From assembly GCA_027485675.1 (NCBI GenBank), contig JAIXQP010000050.1, positions 62,001-126,000 on the forward strand: DNA of 64,000 nt, read 5' to 3'. Shown one piece after another: positions 1 to 11,500 of this stretch. Each line of letters starts with the position of its first letter. Position 1 is the first letter of the stretch. Origin of the DNA: Terriglobales bacterium (GTDB lineage Bacteria; Acidobacteriota; Terriglobia; Bryobacterales; Bryobacteraceae). Made by a program: the position numbers and the translations under genes. Under the pieces are notes generated by a model. It was given only the letters and a program-made list of their open reading frames with translations. It did no database searches and was not told the origin of the DNA.

Positions 1-1061
1 CGCTGCATATGGCGGGGCGGGATGTGGAGGCGGTGGCGGTGCTTGAGCCGGTGACGAAGCAGTTGCCGCAGGCGTTTCCGGCGTTCATTCTGCTGGGTAC
101 TTCGTACATGCGGCTGGGCGAGCCGGCGAAGGCGGCGGCGCCGCTCGAACGGGCGGTGCAGATGGCGCCGCAGGACGTGGAGGCGCGGCGGATTCTGGCC
201 GATGCGCTGTTGGCTTTGAATCGTAATTCCGCGGCGCGGCCTCATTTGGAAGCACTCGCGGCACAGATGCCCAAAGACCCGGCGGTGTGGTTCGGGCTGG
301 GCCGGATTTACGAGGGAATGGCCGGGGACGCCTTCGAGCAGTTGCGGCGGACGGCGCCGGAATCGGCCGGGATGGTGTATTTGCTGGCCCAGACCAGAGA
401 GAAGCAGGGCCGCAAAGCCGCGGCGGAAGCGCTGTATGCCAAGGCGCGCGCGTTGTCGCCCAAGCCGCCGGGATGCCCGTCGGCGTATTGCACGATCCAG
501 GATTACGACGCTAAAGCGCGGGGCGCGTTCGCCAAGCTGGCCGAACTGGGCGATACCGTGGAGTGGCGGCAGACGCGGGCGTCCATTCTGACGAATCAGA
601 ACAAGCATCAGGAAGCGGCGGCGGAGTGGCGAGCGGCGCTGAAGATGGCCAAGGGGCGGCCGGATCTCGAACAGGGGCTGGCGGCCTCGCTCTACGCGGC
701 GCAACAGTTTGACGAAGCGGAAGCGTTGCTGCGGAAGCTGGTGAAGGGGGAGCCGGGGAACGCGGAGCTCCATTTCCTGCTGGGGGATTGTCTGCTGGCA
801 AAGGGCGATGCCGAAGCGGCGGTCCCTTCGCTGCGGCGGGCGTTCACGTTGAACCCGAAGTTTCCTCCGATGCGCGCATCGTTTGGGCGGGCCTTGGCGG
901 CGAGCGGGAAGATGGCGGAGTCGATTCCGCATCTCGAGGCGGCCCTGCCCTATGACGAAGATGGTGCGACGCATTTTCAGTTGAGCCGGGCCTATGCGGC
1001 GACCGGCCAGAAGGCCAAGGCGGAGGCCGCGGCGAAACGATCTCAGGAGTTACGGCAATGA
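1..1061 (+). CDS. TPR-repeat protein, 5'-truncated by window edge
   Basis: The reading frame is open to the left edge, so an in-frame ATG at 9 is probably internal and the true start lies outside the window. The 350 visible residues are wall-to-wall tetratricopeptide-like helical pairs of about 34 residues with the typical small/large alternation (for example LLGTSYMRLGEPAKAAAPLE). No enzymatic domain is visible. TPR arrays are protein-protein scaffolds; in this phylum they are often secreted or periplasmic, but the signal region is missing here. The stop overlaps the start of the M2 peptidase by four bases (ATGA), so the two are very probably co-translated. Partner and role are unknown. Confidence 0.85.
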   Translation, partial: LHMAGRDVEAVAVLEPVTKQLPQAFPAFILLGTSYMRLGEPAKAAAPLERAVQMAPQDVEARRILADALLALNRNSAARPHLEALAAQMPKDPAVWFGLGRIYEGMAGDAFEQLRRTAPESAGMVYLLAQTREKQGRKAAAEALYAKARALSPKPPGCPSAYCTIQDYDAKARGAFAKLAELGDTVEWRQTRASILTNQNKHQEAAAEWRAALKMAKGRPDLEQGLAASLYAAQQFDEAEALLRKLVKGEPGNAELHFLLGDCLLAKGDAEAAVPSLRRAFTLNPKFPPMRASFGRALAASGKMAESIPHLEAALPYDEDGATHFQLSRAYAATGQKAKAEAAAKRSQELRQ

Positions 1062-2833
1062 AGTCCTTCCTTTTTCTCTTGGCGCTGCCCCTGGCGGCGC
1101 AGACGGTTCCCGAGGCGCTCTCCTTTCTCGAACGCGCCGAGAAGGAGCTGCTGGCGGCATCGAACTACGCCAACCGGGCGGGATGGCTCCAGTCCACCTA
1201 CATCAACGAAGACTCGGAGACGCAGGCGGCGCTGGCCAATGAGCAGTACATCAAGAAAGTGATCGCCCTGTCGCGGGAGGCGAACCGTTTCGACAAAGTG
1301 ACGCTGCCGGCAGAGGCGGCGCGGAAGATGCGGCTGCTGAAGTTGAATCTGACGATGGTGACGCCGTCGAATGACGCCGAGAGCTCGGAGCTGACGAAGC
1401 TGGTGGCGCGGATGGAGTCGACGTACGGTTCGGGCAAGTACTGCCGGGACGCCGCCGCGGACAAGGGCAAGTGCCTGGATCTCGTGCAGATCTCAAACAT
1501 CATGGCGACGAGCCGGGACCCGAAGGAGTTGGCCGATGTGTGGCAGGGCTGGCACCGGGTGGGGCAGCCGATGCGGAAGGACTATACGCGGTTTGTGCAA
1601 CTGGCGAACAAGGGCGCACGGGAGCTGGGCTTCCCGGATTCGGGTGCTATGTGGCGGTCCAAGTACGATATGCCGCCGGACGAGTTCGCCAAGGAAGTGG
1701 ACCGGCTGTGGGAGCAGGTGAAGCCGCTCTATGTTTCGCTGCATGCCTATGTCCGGAACAAGTTGCGGGAGAAGTACGGGGCGGACGTGGTGCCGGCGCG
1801 GGGGCCGATTCCGGCGCATCTGCTGGGTAACATGTGGGGCCAGAGCTGGGAGAACATCTACGACATTTTGGCGCCGGCGAACGCGGCGAAGGCCTACGAT
1901 CTGACGAAGATTCTGAAAGAGCGGAAGATTGATGAATTGGAGATGGTGCGGTACGGGGAGCGGTTCTTCAGCTCACTCGGCTTTGCGCCGCTGCCGAAGT
2001 CCTTCTGGCAGCGGAGCCTGTTTGTGAAGCCGGGCGACCGCGAGGTTGTGTGTCACGCGAGCGCGTGGGACGTGGATAACGACGAAGACCTGCGGATCAA
2101 GATGTGCATTCAGATTTCGGAGGAGGAGTTTGGCGTCATCCATCATGAGTTGGGCCACAACTACTATCAGCGGGCGTACAAGAGCAAGCCGTACCTGTTC
2201 CGGGATTCCGCCAATGACGGGTTCCACGAGGCCGTGGGGGATACGATCGCGCTGTCGATTACGCCGGAGTATCTGGTGCAGATCGGGTTGCTCGACAAGG
2301 CGACGGATCCGTCGGGGGACATCGGGTTGTTGATGAAGCAGGCGCTCGCGAAGATTGCGTTCCTGCCGTTTGGGCTGATGATTGACCAGTGGCGGTGGCA
2401 GGTGTTTTCGGGCCAGATCACGCCGGCGCAGTACAACCAGAAATGGTGGGAGCTGCGGCGGAAGTATCAGGGCCTTGATGGCGGGCCGCGGGGCGAGGAG
2501 TTCTTTGATCCGTTCGGCAAGTATCACGTGGCGGCGAATGTGCCGTACACGCGGTACTTTCTCGCTCATATTCTGCAGTTCCAGTTTCACCGGGCGCTGG
2601 CGCAGACGGCGGGATGCAAGAGTCCGCTGCACCGGTGTTCCATCTATAACTCGAAGGAAGCCGGGGCGAAGCTGAACGCGATGCTCGAAATGGGAACGAG
2701 TAAGCCGTGGCCCGATGCGCTCCAGGCGATCAGCGGGAAGCGGGAGATGGACGCGACAGCGGTGGTGGACTACTTCGCTCCGCTGAAGAAGTGGCTGGAC
2801 GAACAGAACGCGGGGAAACCGGTGGGTTGGTAA
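1058..2833 (+). CDS. M2 family peptidyl-dipeptidase (ACE-like zinc peptidase)
   Basis: Zinc metallopeptidase of family M2 (angiotensin-converting-enzyme type), expected to remove C-terminal dipeptides from peptides outside the cytoplasm. Residues 1-15 form a short signal peptide (FLFLLALPLAAQ). The zinc site is intact: HEXXH at residues 363-367 (HHELGHNYYQ), third ligand E391 in GFHEAVGD, 24 residues after the second His as in human ACE. The 591-residue length matches one ACE domain. The start overlaps the upstream TPR gene by four bases, indicating translational coupling. Likely role is periplasmic peptide turnover. Sure of the family; the substrate is unknown. Confidence 0.95.
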   Translation: MKSFLFLLALPLAAQTVPEALSFLERAEKELLAASNYANRAGWLQSTYINEDSETQAALANEQYIKKVIALSREANRFDKVTLPAEAARKMRLLKLNLTMVTPSNDAESSELTKLVARMESTYGSGKYCRDAAADKGKCLDLVQISNIMATSRDPKELADVWQGWHRVGQPMRKDYTRFVQLANKGARELGFPDSGAMWRSKYDMPPDEFAKEVDRLWEQVKPLYVSLHAYVRNKLREKYGADVVPARGPIPAHLLGNMWGQSWENIYDILAPANAAKAYDLTKILKERKIDELEMVRYGERFFSSLGFAPLPKSFWQRSLFVKPGDREVVCHASAWDVDNDEDLRIKMCIQISEEEFGVIHHELGHNYYQRAYKSKPYLFRDSANDGFHEAVGDTIALSITPEYLVQIGLLDKATDPSGDIGLLMKQALAKIAFLPFGLMIDQWRWQVFSGQITPAQYNQKWWELRRKYQGLDGGPRGEEFFDPFGKYHVAANVPYTRYFLAHILQFQFHRALAQTAGCKSPLHRCSIYNSKEAGAKLNAMLEMGTSKPWPDALQAISGKREMDATAVVDYFAPLKKWLDEQNAGKPVGW

Positions 2834-2873
2834 GCAGGGCTCCCGTGGCAGACTATTGTTACGGGAGTTTTAC

Positions 2874-5708
2874 ATGCGCCTTGTTCTTTCTGCTCTCCTT
2901 ATCTTTGCCGGTGTGCCCTCTGTGTATGGACAGGCCTCGGCGATTAACGGCCAAATTCTAGGGGTGATCACGGACCCGGCGGGCGCCACAGTCGCCAGCG
3001 CCAAGGTGAAGGTGACGAATACGGCGACCGGGTTTACCGCCTCCGCCGAGAGTTCGGCCAGCGGGATCTACCGCTTCAACGTGCTGCCGCTGGGGACGTA
3101 CGAGGTGGCCGTGGACGCGGCCGGGTTTGCGCCGACGCGGCAGACCAACATCGTGCTGAATGCGGGTGCGACGGCGACGATCGACTTCGCTCTGCAGGTT
3201 AAGGGCGTGGCGACGGAGGTGGTGATCACGGCGTCGAACTCCGTGATTGACCCCAGCCGGACGGAGCAGGGATCGTCACTCAGCTACAACGCGATCTCGA
3301 ACTTGCCGCTCGTGTCGCGGAATCCGTTCAACTTCATTCTGCAGCAGCCGAATGTATCCGGGCGCGGGAATACGGAGTTTGGCGTGCCGCGGAAGCTGAA
3401 CGCCAACGGCTTCAACGGACGGATCAACTACCAGTTGGACGGCGCGAACAACGTGCAGAGCGACCGCGCGGGCATTCGGTTGATGCCGGTGTCGAATACC
3501 TGGGTGCAGGAGGTGCAGCAGGTTTCGAACGGCTTCGCGCCGGAGTTCGGGAACACGGTGGGCACGGTGTTCAATACGATTACGCGGAGCGGAGCGAATG
3601 ACCTGCACGGCGAGGGGGCGTTCATCTGGCGGCGAACGCCGTATAGTGCGCGGCCGGCGTTGTTGGCGGCTACATCGCCGACTCCGGAGGTGAACGTGAA
3701 CTCGTATAACGGCAGCGCGGGCGGGGCGTTGAAGAAAGACAAGGTGTTCTACTTTGGGGCGTATGAGAAAGTGAAGCGCGACCTGCCGAATACGGTTTCG
3801 GTGACGCCGGCCAACCTGGCGGCGTTGGGGCTGCCGTCGAGCTTTGCGGACGCGATCCCGTTCCGGCAGAACGTTACCTTTTTCATGACCAAGCTGGACT
3901 GGCAGATCAACGACGCCAACCGGCTTTCGCTGCGCTACAACGGGCACCGGAACGATTCGCCATTCAATGGCGCCGGCGGGCTGTCGACCATCGACCGGAC
4001 GTACAACTTCGTCGACCGGAGCCATGCGGGGGCGGTGCAGTTGATTTCGGTGGTGTCGCCGAAGGCGGTGAATGAGCTGCGGGTGCAGATTCCGTACCGG
4101 ACGCAGCAGCAGCAGGCGTTTGAAGCGACGGGTACGGGGCCGGCGATTACGATTCCGGGCATTGCGCAGTTTGGGAACTCGACGGCCGTGGGCTTCAACT
4201 ATGAGGAGATGACGCCGGAGGTGACGGAGAACTTCTCCTACAACCTGGATAAGCACGCGTTGAAGTTTGGCGGAGCGGTCCGGTCGATCCGGGATACGCA
4301 GGTGTCGGCGACGGCGGCGACGTACACCTTCCCTTCGATTGCGGCATACCTAGCGGCGCGGAACGGGACGAACCCGCGGGGCTATACGAACTTTGTGCAG
4401 ACGGTGGGCGAGCCTTCCATCAGCTACAACTCGCTGTTTACGAGCCTGTATGCGCAGGACGCCTGGAAGCCGCGGGCGAACGTGACGATCAGCTACGGGC
4501 TGCGGTACGACATCTACCGGCCGCCTTCGGCGAACGAGAACTCCCCGTTTGTCGCCTCGCGCTCGTTCCGGACGGACCGGAATAACTTCGCGCCGCGGGT
4601 GGCCGTCGCGGTGGGATTGGGCAAGTGGGTGTTGCGGTCGAGTGCGGGTATCTTCTTCGATCCGTTCCAGACGGATGTGTACCGGCGGGCGTTGCTCAAC
4701 AATGGGTTGCCGCAGTTCTTCAGCCTGAGCGCGACGCCGACGGCGGCATTCGCGCCGGCGTTCCCGAACGTGTTTTCGGGGATTCCGAGCGGGTTTACGC
4801 CTTCGCTGCAGGACATCACGACCGTGTCGCCGGAGTTTGCGAACCTGTACTCCGGGAATGCGAACGTGACTGTGAGCCGCGAGATTACGCCGGACCTGGG
4901 CGTGACGGTGTCGTATCTGTTTACGAAAGGCACCCGGCTGCCGATCTTCCGGAACATCAATCTGGCGCCGGGGCCGAACAGGCTGGCCGACGGGCGGCCT
5001 ATCTTCGCGGGGACACGGCCGATTGCCGGTTTCGGCAACATCATCAGCGCGGAGAGCATGGGGAACTCGAACTACAACGGGATGAACGTGACGGTGACCA
5101 AGCGGTACGCGAAGACGTTTGAGCTGTTCGGGAGCTACACGTGGTCGCACGCGATTGACGATGCGCCGGAGCAGAACAACATCGACAGCGGGGCGTTTTT
5201 GCTGAGCGATTGGAGCAACCGGCGGCGGGACCGCGGGAATTCGCTGACGGACCGGCGGCATGTGTTCAACGGGAATGCGGTGTGGGATCCGCGGGTGAAC
5301 AGCGGGAGTTCGGCGTGGAACTACTTTGTGAACCACAACAAGTTCAGCTTCGCGGTGAACGCGCAGACGGGGGAGAACTTCAACCTGGGTTCGAACCGGG
5401 TGCTGAACGGGGATGCTTCGACGGCGGCGGCGTTCCAGCGGCCGCTGTTCGTGGGGCGGAACACGATTGTGGCGCCGGCGACGTTTGAGGTGAACATGCG
5501 GTACACGCGGGCGATTCCGATCCGGGAACGGTTTGCGGGCGAGTTCTTTGTCGAGTCGACGAACCTGTTTAACCGAACGAACGTGACGGCGCTGAACAGC
5601 ACGGCGCAGGTGGACGTGGCGGGGAACATCACGACGCCGGCGCCGCTGAATTGGACCGGGGCGCTGGATCAGCGATTGATTCAGTTGGGGTTGAAGTTTA
5701 AGTTCTAG
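2874..5708 (+). CDS. Oar-like TonB-dependent outer-membrane protein with carboxypeptidase-regulatory domain
   Basis: Large outer-membrane beta-barrel of 944 residues. The ATG at 2874 is preferred over an in-frame TTG at 2856 because it follows GGGAG at about 7 bases and opens a clean signal peptide (MRLVLSALLIFAGVPSVYGQ). Residues about 28-105 are a transthyretin-like/carboxypeptidase regulatory domain (GVITDPAGATVASAKV), followed by a plug-like region and a long barrel ending in Phe (LGLKFKF), the usual BAM signal. This architecture is the Oar/TonB-dependent family expanded in Acidobacteria; substrates are generally unknown. A hairpin terminator follows at 5720. Codon choice is strongly G-ending, unlike the second homologue at 25373. 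Confidence 0.9.
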   Translation: MRLVLSALLIFAGVPSVYGQASAINGQILGVITDPAGATVASAKVKVTNTATGFTASAESSASGIYRFNVLPLGTYEVAVDAAGFAPTRQTNIVLNAGATATIDFALQVKGVATEVVITASNSVIDPSRTEQGSSLSYNAISNLPLVSRNPFNFILQQPNVSGRGNTEFGVPRKLNANGFNGRINYQLDGANNVQSDRAGIRLMPVSNTWVQEVQQVSNGFAPEFGNTVGTVFNTITRSGANDLHGEGAFIWRRTPYSARPALLAATSPTPEVNVNSYNGSAGGALKKDKVFYFGAYEKVKRDLPNTVSVTPANLAALGLPSSFADAIPFRQNVTFFMTKLDWQINDANRLSLRYNGHRNDSPFNGAGGLSTIDRTYNFVDRSHAGAVQLISVVSPKAVNELRVQIPYRTQQQQAFEATGTGPAITIPGIAQFGNSTAVGFNYEEMTPEVTENFSYNLDKHALKFGGAVRSIRDTQVSATAATYTFPSIAAYLAARNGTNPRGYTNFVQTVGEPSISYNSLFTSLYAQDAWKPRANVTISYGLRYDIYRPPSANENSPFVASRSFRTDRNNFAPRVAVAVGLGKWVLRSSAGIFFDPFQTDVYRRALLNNGLPQFFSLSATPTAAFAPAFPNVFSGIPSGFTPSLQDITTVSPEFANLYSGNANVTVSREITPDLGVTVSYLFTKGTRLPIFRNINLAPGPNRLADGRPIFAGTRPIAGFGNIISAESMGNSNYNGMNVTVTKRYAKTFELFGSYTWSHAIDDAPEQNNIDSGAFLLSDWSNRRRDRGNSLTDRRHVFNGNAVWDPRVNSGSSAWNYFVNHNKFSFAVNAQTGENFNLGSNRVLNGDASTAAAFQRPLFVGRNTIVAPATFEVNMRYTRAIPIRERFAGEFFVESTNLFNRTNVTALNSTAQVDVAGNITTPAPLNWTGALDQRLIQLGLKFKF

Positions 5709-5719
5709 CGGCGGCCGGG

Positions 5720-5747
5720 CTGGGCTCACATAAATTGAGCCCAGTTT
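5720..5747 (+). terminator. intrinsic terminator after the Oar-like gene
   Basis: Perfect 9-bp inverted repeat CTGGGCTCA / TGAGCCCAG with a 7-base loop (5729-5735), followed by TTTAAT. The T-run is short, so efficiency may be modest. It lies 12 bases after the stop codon and argues against the upstream ATG at 5749 as the start of the next gene. Confidence 0.7.
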
Positions 5748-5793
5748 AATGTCAAAGTCGGACGGCCCGCGCCGATATTTTCCTCGAGGGGCA

Positions 5794-7221
5794 ATGGAAA
5801 AGCGGCGAATGAGTTTGGGTTTTCGGATTGGTGGGTTATCGATGGTCCTGGTGGCCTTGTCGATGGGGATTGGGATACCGATGGCGTTTACGCTACGGTC
5901 GGTGAGTGAGCGTCTGGTGCCGATGGCGCAGGCGCATGTGCCGGCGTTGGATGACGCGGCGCGGCTAGAGGCGCTGGCCCGGGAGTTGCGGGTCCAGGTG
6001 TTGCTGCACGGCCATCAGCCGACGCTGGAGATGAAGCTGGCGCCGGAGGCGGAGATTCGCACGCTACGCCAAAAGATTGACAGCCTGTTGCGTGAGTACG
6101 AGCAGATTGACGTCAATGTGCCCGCGATGCGGGCCGCCTATGAGGCGTACCTGCGCATCGTGGACCGGGCGCTTGTATTGAGCCGGGCGGGGAAGCAGGC
6201 GGAGTTGGTGGCGCTGGTGAACAACGAGTGTGCCCCAACGTTCCGGCGCCTGGCTGAAGTGATTGGAGCGGCGCGGGAGAAGTCGCGGGTGACGGCGCTG
6301 GCGGAGGTGGAGGCGGTGTCGGCGGCGGCGGTGTCGGCCAGCGCGCGGAGCGTCTATTTACTGGGATTCGCGATCGTTTTGGGAGCCGGGCTGAGTTACG
6401 GATTGATTCGGATGGTGGGGCTGGTGGACCGGCGGTTGGCTCTGTTGGTTGCGGATCTGGTGGAAGGCTCGCGAAACGTTTCCGGGGCAGCGCACTCGAT
6501 TTCGCAGGCGAGCCAGCAGCTAGCGCAAGGGGCTTCGAATCAGGCCCTCGCGCTGCAACGCTCGGCGGCGGCCGGGGCGCAGGTCAACTCCAACTCGCAA
6601 AGCGCGGCGGATGATGCCCGGGAGGTGGCGGGATGCATGCGGGTAGTGGATACGCAGGTAGAGCATGCCAACGTGACGCTGGGTCGGATGGTGGGGTCCA
6701 TGAAGCAGATCAGCGAATCGAGCGCGCAGATTTCGAAGATCATTCAGTTGATTGAGGGCATTGCGTTCCAGACGAATATTCTGGCGCTGAACGCGGCGGT
6801 GGAGGCGGCCCGGGCGGGCGAGCACGGCATGGGATTCTCCGTGGTGGCGGATGAGGTACGCAATCTGGCGCAGCGGAGTGCGCAGGCGGCGCAGGATTCG
6901 ACGTCGTTGATTGAGGAGTCGATCCAGCGGGCAACGGAGGGCAACGCGCAGGTGGTCGAGGTGGTGAACACGATCCGGGCGATCACCGAAAGTTCGCGCC
7001 AGGCCAAGGGGCTGGCGGAGTCGGTGAACAATGCCAGTGGGGAGCAGGCCCAGGGCATCCAACAGATGGCGGGAGCGGTGGTGGAGTTGGAGCGGTCGAA
7101 CGGGCAGACCGCGGCGCAGGCGGAGGAGTGCGCGGCGGCCAGCGAACAACTGAATGCGCAGGCGGCGAGGATGATGACGATGGTGAGCCACCTGCGCGAG
7201 TTGGTGGGGGCGGCGGCCTAG
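5794..7221 (+). CDS. methyl-accepting chemotaxis protein
   Basis: Transmembrane chemoreceptor of 475 residues. ATG 5794 has GAGGGG just upstream and avoids the terminator that abuts the longer ATG at 5749; ATG 5809 is also possible. Layout: TM1 about residues 12-33, periplasmic four-helix-type sensor about 34-185, TM2 about 186-207, then a short linker without an obvious full HAMP domain, and the cytoplasmic signalling coiled coil. The conserved hairpin tip is plain ([20 protein letters not shown] followed by [18 protein letters not shown]). No CheR-binding pentapeptide ends the protein. No chemotaxis kinase genes are nearby, so it is an orphan receptor; ligand unknown. Confidence 0.93.
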   Translation: MEKRRMSLGFRIGGLSMVLVALSMGIGIPMAFTLRSVSERLVPMAQAHVPALDDAARLEALARELRVQVLLHGHQPTLEMKLAPEAEIRTLRQKIDSLLREYEQIDVNVPAMRAAYEAYLRIVDRALVLSRAGKQAELVALVNNECAPTFRRLAEVIGAAREKSRVTALAEVEAVSAAAVSASARSVYLLGFAIVLGAGLSYGLIRMVGLVDRRLALLVADLVEGSRNVSGAAHSISQASQQLAQGASNQALALQRSAAAGAQVNSNSQSAADDAREVAGCMRVVDTQVEHANVTLGRMVGSMKQISESSAQISKIIQLIEGIAFQTNILALNAAVEAARAGEHGMGFSVVADEVRNLAQRSAQAAQDSTSLIEESIQRATEGNAQVVEVVNTIRAITESSRQAKGLAESVNNASGEQAQGIQQMAGAVVELERSNGQTAAQAEECAAASEQLNAQAARMMTMVSHLRELVGAAA

Positions 7222-8543
7222 ACCTTTTTGGGGTCGGGATGCTGCCAGGGCTTGCGGTAGGGGCGGGTGAGGAGGCGGGTGGCCTCGGGGTCGCCGACTA
7301 CGATGTGTTTCGCCGGGTCGTACTGCAGGGTGCGGCCCGTCTTCATGGCCAGGTTGGCGAGGATGCAACTGGCCGAGGAGATAAAGCCCTGCTCGATGTC
7401 GGCGACGGGCCTTGACCGCTTGTCGATAGCGGCGAGCAGATCCTTCATGTGGCCCCGGATGGCCGGGGCGACGTGGCGTTCGAGATCCTTCTCGGTCCTG
7501 TCAACCGGGTACTCTTCGAGCTCCATTTTGACGTCGCGATGGATGGAGGGTTGCTTCTTGTCGAGGGGTTCGAAGTCGAAGCTGTTCACGCTGGCTTTGA
7601 GGGTTCCCTTCTCACCGTAGAAGGTGGCTCCCCAGGGGTACTTGGGGTCGGGCGGATGGCCCCAACTGCGGTGGGTCCAGTTGACCTTGACTCCGCCGAA
7701 ATCGAAGGTCGCCTCCTGCGTGTCGGGGATGTTGGCGACGCTGGCTCTATCGATGAGGATGCCGCCGGTGGAGGAGATCTTCGTGGGCCAGCCGAGGTCC
7801 ATCATCCAGCGAACCATGTCGAGCATGTGGACGCACATGTCGCCCATGATGCCGTTGCCGTACTCTTCAAACGCCCGCCAGCGGCGGGGATGCTGCAGAC
7901 CGTTCCAGGGGCGCATTGGAGCGGGGCCGGTCCACATCTCGTAGTCGAGTTCGGCGGGGACGGCCGGGGTGGCCGGCTTGTCCTTGGCTCGCATGTGGTA
8001 GTAGCAGTAGATGTCGACGTAGGCGATCTTGCCGAGCTTGCCGGACTTGATGATGTCCTCGCGGGCTTCGATCAGGTGGGGCGTCGAGCGGCGTTGGGTG
8101 CCGATTTGTACGACGCGGTTGTACTTACGCGCGGCGTTGAGCATGGCGAGGCCTTCGGTGACGTCGACGGAGATGGGCTTCTGGCAGTAGATGTCGGCAC
8201 CGGACTTGCAGGCTTCGAGGAAGGGCAGGGCGTGCCAATGGTCGGGGGTGGCGATGAGGACGATGTCGAGATCCTTCTCCTTGAGCATCTCGCGATAGTC
8301 GGCGTAGAGCCGGGGCCGCTTCTTCGAAGCCTGGCGCTCGACGACCATGTCGGCGCAGTTGCTGAGCATGGTCTTGTCGACATCGCAGAGGGAGACGACT
8401 TCGACGGGGGCGACCTGGAGGAGGCGGAAGAGGTCGCTCTTGCCGTACCAGCCGGTGCCGATGAGGCCGACGCGGCGGGGCTTCTGCTGGCCGTAGGCGG
8501 CGAGGGCGGCGGCGCTGAGCGAGAGGAAGTGTCGACGGTTCAT
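7218..8543 (-). CDS. Tat-exported Gfo/Idh/MocA family oxidoreductase
   Basis: Predicted NAD(P)-dependent sugar or inositol dehydrogenase-type protein of 441 residues. It begins with a twin-arginine leader ([17 protein letters not shown]). The Rossmann GTGxxG motif is at residues 29-34 ([10 protein letters not shown]) and a K-P pair corresponding to the family EKP motif is at 122-123 (QKPIS). The C-terminal half carries the alpha/beta domain typical of secreted family members of Planctomycetes and Acidobacteria. The ATG at 8543 is preferred because the longer reading frame upstream has no leader. It overlaps the chemoreceptor stop by four bases (convergent) and its start is only 25 bp from the divergent PSCyt1 gene. 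Substrate unknown. Confidence 0.93.
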   Translation of the reverse strand: MNRRHFLSLSAAALAAYGQQKPRRVGLIGTGWYGKSDLFRLLQVAPVEVVSLCDVDKTMLSNCADMVVERQASKKRPRLYADYREMLKEKDLDIVLIATPDHWHALPFLEACKSGADIYCQKPISVDVTEGLAMLNAARKYNRVVQIGTQRRSTPHLIEAREDIIKSGKLGKIAYVDIYCYYHMRAKDKPATPAVPAELDYEMWTGPAPMRPWNGLQHPRRWRAFEEYGNGIMGDMCVHMLDMVRWMMDLGWPTKISSTGGILIDRASVANIPDTQEATFDFGGVKVNWTHRSWGHPPDPKYPWGATFYGEKGTLKASVNSFDFEPLDKKQPSIHRDVKMELEEYPVDRTEKDLERHVAPAIRGHMKDLLAAIDKRSRPVADIEQGFISSASCILANLAMKTGRTLQYDPAKHIVVGDPEATRLLTRPYRKPWQHPDPKKV

Positions 8544-8550
8544 GACTGGC

Positions 8551-8560
8551 AGTATAAACT
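8551..8560. promoter_or_regulatory. symmetric -10 element, divergent promoter
   Basis: AGTATAAACT lies between start codons 8543 (-) and 8569 (+), which are separated by 25 bp. Rightward it offers TAAACT ending 8 bases before the ATG; leftward TATACT ending 7 bases before the ATG. Both distances would put transcription starts at or beside the start codons. No convincing -35 is visible by eye. Confidence 0.5.
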
Positions 8561-8568
8561 CGGGAGTA

Positions 8569-11500
8569 ATGCGGTGTCTTCTCTTCTTCGTCGCGACAGT
8601 GGCTTGGACTAAGCCGGTGGAGTTTACGCGGGACGTGCGGCCGATTCTGTCCGATGCCTGCTTCCATTGCCACGGGCCGGACGATTCCTCGCGGATGGCG
8701 GGGCTGCGGCTCGATACGAAAGAGGGCGCCTTTGCGAAGGCGATTGTGCCGGGCAAGGCGGCGGAGAGCCTGCTCGTGAAGCGGATCACGCACACCAACA
8801 AGGCGCTGCATATGCCGCCGCTGTCGGCGAAGGTGCAGTTGACCGAAGCGCAGGTGGCGACGCTGAAGCAGTGGATCGACGAGGGCGCCAAGTGGGAGGA
8901 GCATTGGGCCTACCAGAAGCCGGTGAAGCCGGCGGCGAAGTCGATTGATGAGATCGTGAAGGCGCGGCTGTTGAAGGAAGGCCTGGCGCAGAATCCGCCG
9001 GCGGATAAGGCGACGCTGCTACGGCGCGTGACGCTGGACTTGACGGGCTTGCCGCCGACGCCGGCGGAGGTGGATGCGTTCCTGGCGGATAAGTCCGCGA
9101 AGGCTTACGAGAAGGCGGTGGATCGCTTGCTCGCGAGCCCGCACTACGGCGAGAAGCAGGCGATGCACTGGCTGGACCTGGCGCGGTACGCCGATACGCA
9201 TGGCTTCCATATCGACTCGCACCGGGACATGTGGCCGTGGCGGGATTGGTTGATTGGCGCGTTCAACAAGAACATGCCGTATGACCAGTTCACGATCTGG
9301 CAGTTGGCGGGGGATCTGCTGCCGAACGCGACGCGCGAGCAGAAGGTGGCGAGCGGGTTTAACCGCAACCACGTGATCAACTACGAGGGCGGGGCGATTC
9401 CGGAGGAGTATCAGACGGAGTATGTGGTGGACCGGGTGGAGGCGACGTCGACGACGTGGCTGGGGCTGACGATGGGCTGTGCGCGGTGCCATGACCATAA
9501 GTACGATCCGATTAAGCAGAAGGATTTCTACCAGTTCTTCGCCTTCTTCAACAACGTGAACGAAAAGGGGCTGGACGGGCAGCGGGGGAACGCGGCGCCG
9601 GTGTTGACGTTGCCCTCGGAGACGCAGGCGGGCCTGTTGAAAGAGATCAACGAGGCGGTGGCGAGCCGGGAGAAACAACTGGAAGCGGCGGACGTGCCGG
9701 CGCAAATGAAGGCTTGGGAGGCGGAGAAGAGGTTCGAAGCGCCGAGCCGGGCCGGGTTGCTGGCGCACTACGAGTTTGAAGGGAACATGCTCGAGACGAC
9801 TGGGTCGTATAAGCATGGGCGCTATTTGGGGTTGCCGCCGACGCCGCGGGACGGGCCGGTGGGCCAGGCGGCGACGTTCGATTCGACCTCGCAGGCGGAG
9901 GCTCCGGCGGCGCACGATTTCGATGCCACGAAGCCGTTCGCGCTGGCGTTCTGGTTCCGGGGCGGGAACAATCTGGATCCGCTGGTGATTCTGCAGCAGA
10001 AGGGTGAGACGGGTTGGCTGTTCACGCACGATACGATCTTCAGCATCGGGGATTTGCGGCGGGGCGCGCATCTGATTGTGAAGTTCTTTGGGCCGGGCGG
10101 GGCGACGCTCAAGATGCAGACGGTGGCGCCGTTCGGCTACGGCGATTTTGTGCACTTCGCGTTGAACTACGACGGCAAGGGCAAGTTCACGCTGCTGCAG
10201 GATGGCAAGCCGGCGGAGCTGAAGACGCTGAAGAATACGCTGAACGGGGCGAACTTCAAGACCAACGCGCCGTTGACGGTGACGAAGCTGGTGGGTTCGC
10301 TCGATGATTTGCGGATCTATGGCCGGGAGTTGAGCGCGGCGGAGGCGCATCAGTTGGCGGTGGTGGAGCCGGTGCGGTATCTAGTCGAGAACTCGGGGAT
10401 TCGGCGGACCAAGGAGCAGGTGGCGACCGTGCGGGAGTTCTACCTGACGTACGAGGCTCCGGCGGCGACGAAGGCGCTGTATGCGCGCTTGCAGCAGTTG
10501 AAGCGGGAACGGAAGGAGCTCGAAGAGGCCATTCCGACGACGATGGTGATGGCGGAGCGGGAGGAGATGCGGGACACGCATCTGCTGATCCGCGGGGCGT
10601 ACGACCGGAAGGGCGATAAGGTTTCGGCCGCGACGCCGGGCTTCCTGCCGCCGATGCCGGCGGGGGTGGCCAAGAACCGGCTGGGGCTGGCGCAGTGGCT
10701 CGTGAACGGAGAGCATCCGTTGACGGCGCGGGTGGCCGTGAACCGGATGTGGGCGCAGTTCTTCGGCACGGGCCTCGTGAAGACGGTCGAAGATTTTGGC
10801 AGCCAGGGCGAGATGCCTTCGCATCCGGAGTTGCTCGATTATCTGGCGGTGCGGTTTGTGGAGTCGGGTTGGGATATGAAGGCGCTGCAGCGGGAGATTG
10901 TGCTGTCGGCGACGTACCGGCAGGCTTCGAAGGTGTCGCCGGCGCTGCAGGAGCGGGATCCGGAGAACCGGTTACTCGCGCGGATGTCGCGGTTCCGGCT
11001 GCAGGGGGAGAGCGTGCGGGATAACGCGCTGGCGGTGAGCGGGTTGCTGAACACAAAGGTTGGCGGCAAGTCGGTGTCGCCGTACCAGCCGCCGGGGTTG
11101 TGGGAGGACGTGGCGTACGGGGCGCAGTTTACGGCGCAGCGGTACGAACAGTCGCACGGCGAGGACCTGTACCGGCGCGGGATGTACAGCTTCTGGAAGC
11201 GGACGCTGCCGCCGGCGACCTTGTCGACGTTCGACGCGCCGGACCGGGAGAAGTGCGTGGCGCGGCGGGCGACGACGAACACGCCGCTACAGGCGCTGGC
11301 GCTGTGGAACGATCCGACGTTTTTGGAGGCGGCACGGCACTTAGCGGAGAAGACCTTGACGGCGGCGGGGCCGGACCGGACGAAGCGGCTGCGGCATATG
11401 TTCCGGACGGCGACGGCGCGGTATCCGAATGCGGCGGAGCTGGCGCTGCTCGAGAAGGTGACCGGCGAGCAGTTGGCGGAGTACAAGGCGAAGCCGGCCG

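Noticed and set aside
3276-5729. Long antisense frames opposite the first Oar-like gene
   Set aside because: Arg/Pro/His-rich low-complexity translations typical of high-GC shadows; the sense gene has signal peptide, domain and barrel signature.
7449-8612. 387-codon frame opposite the Gfo/Idh/MocA gene (and similar ones at 13476-14639 and 15390-16547)
   Set aside because: Asp/Gly/Val-rich translations mirroring the true minus-strand genes; no start signals.
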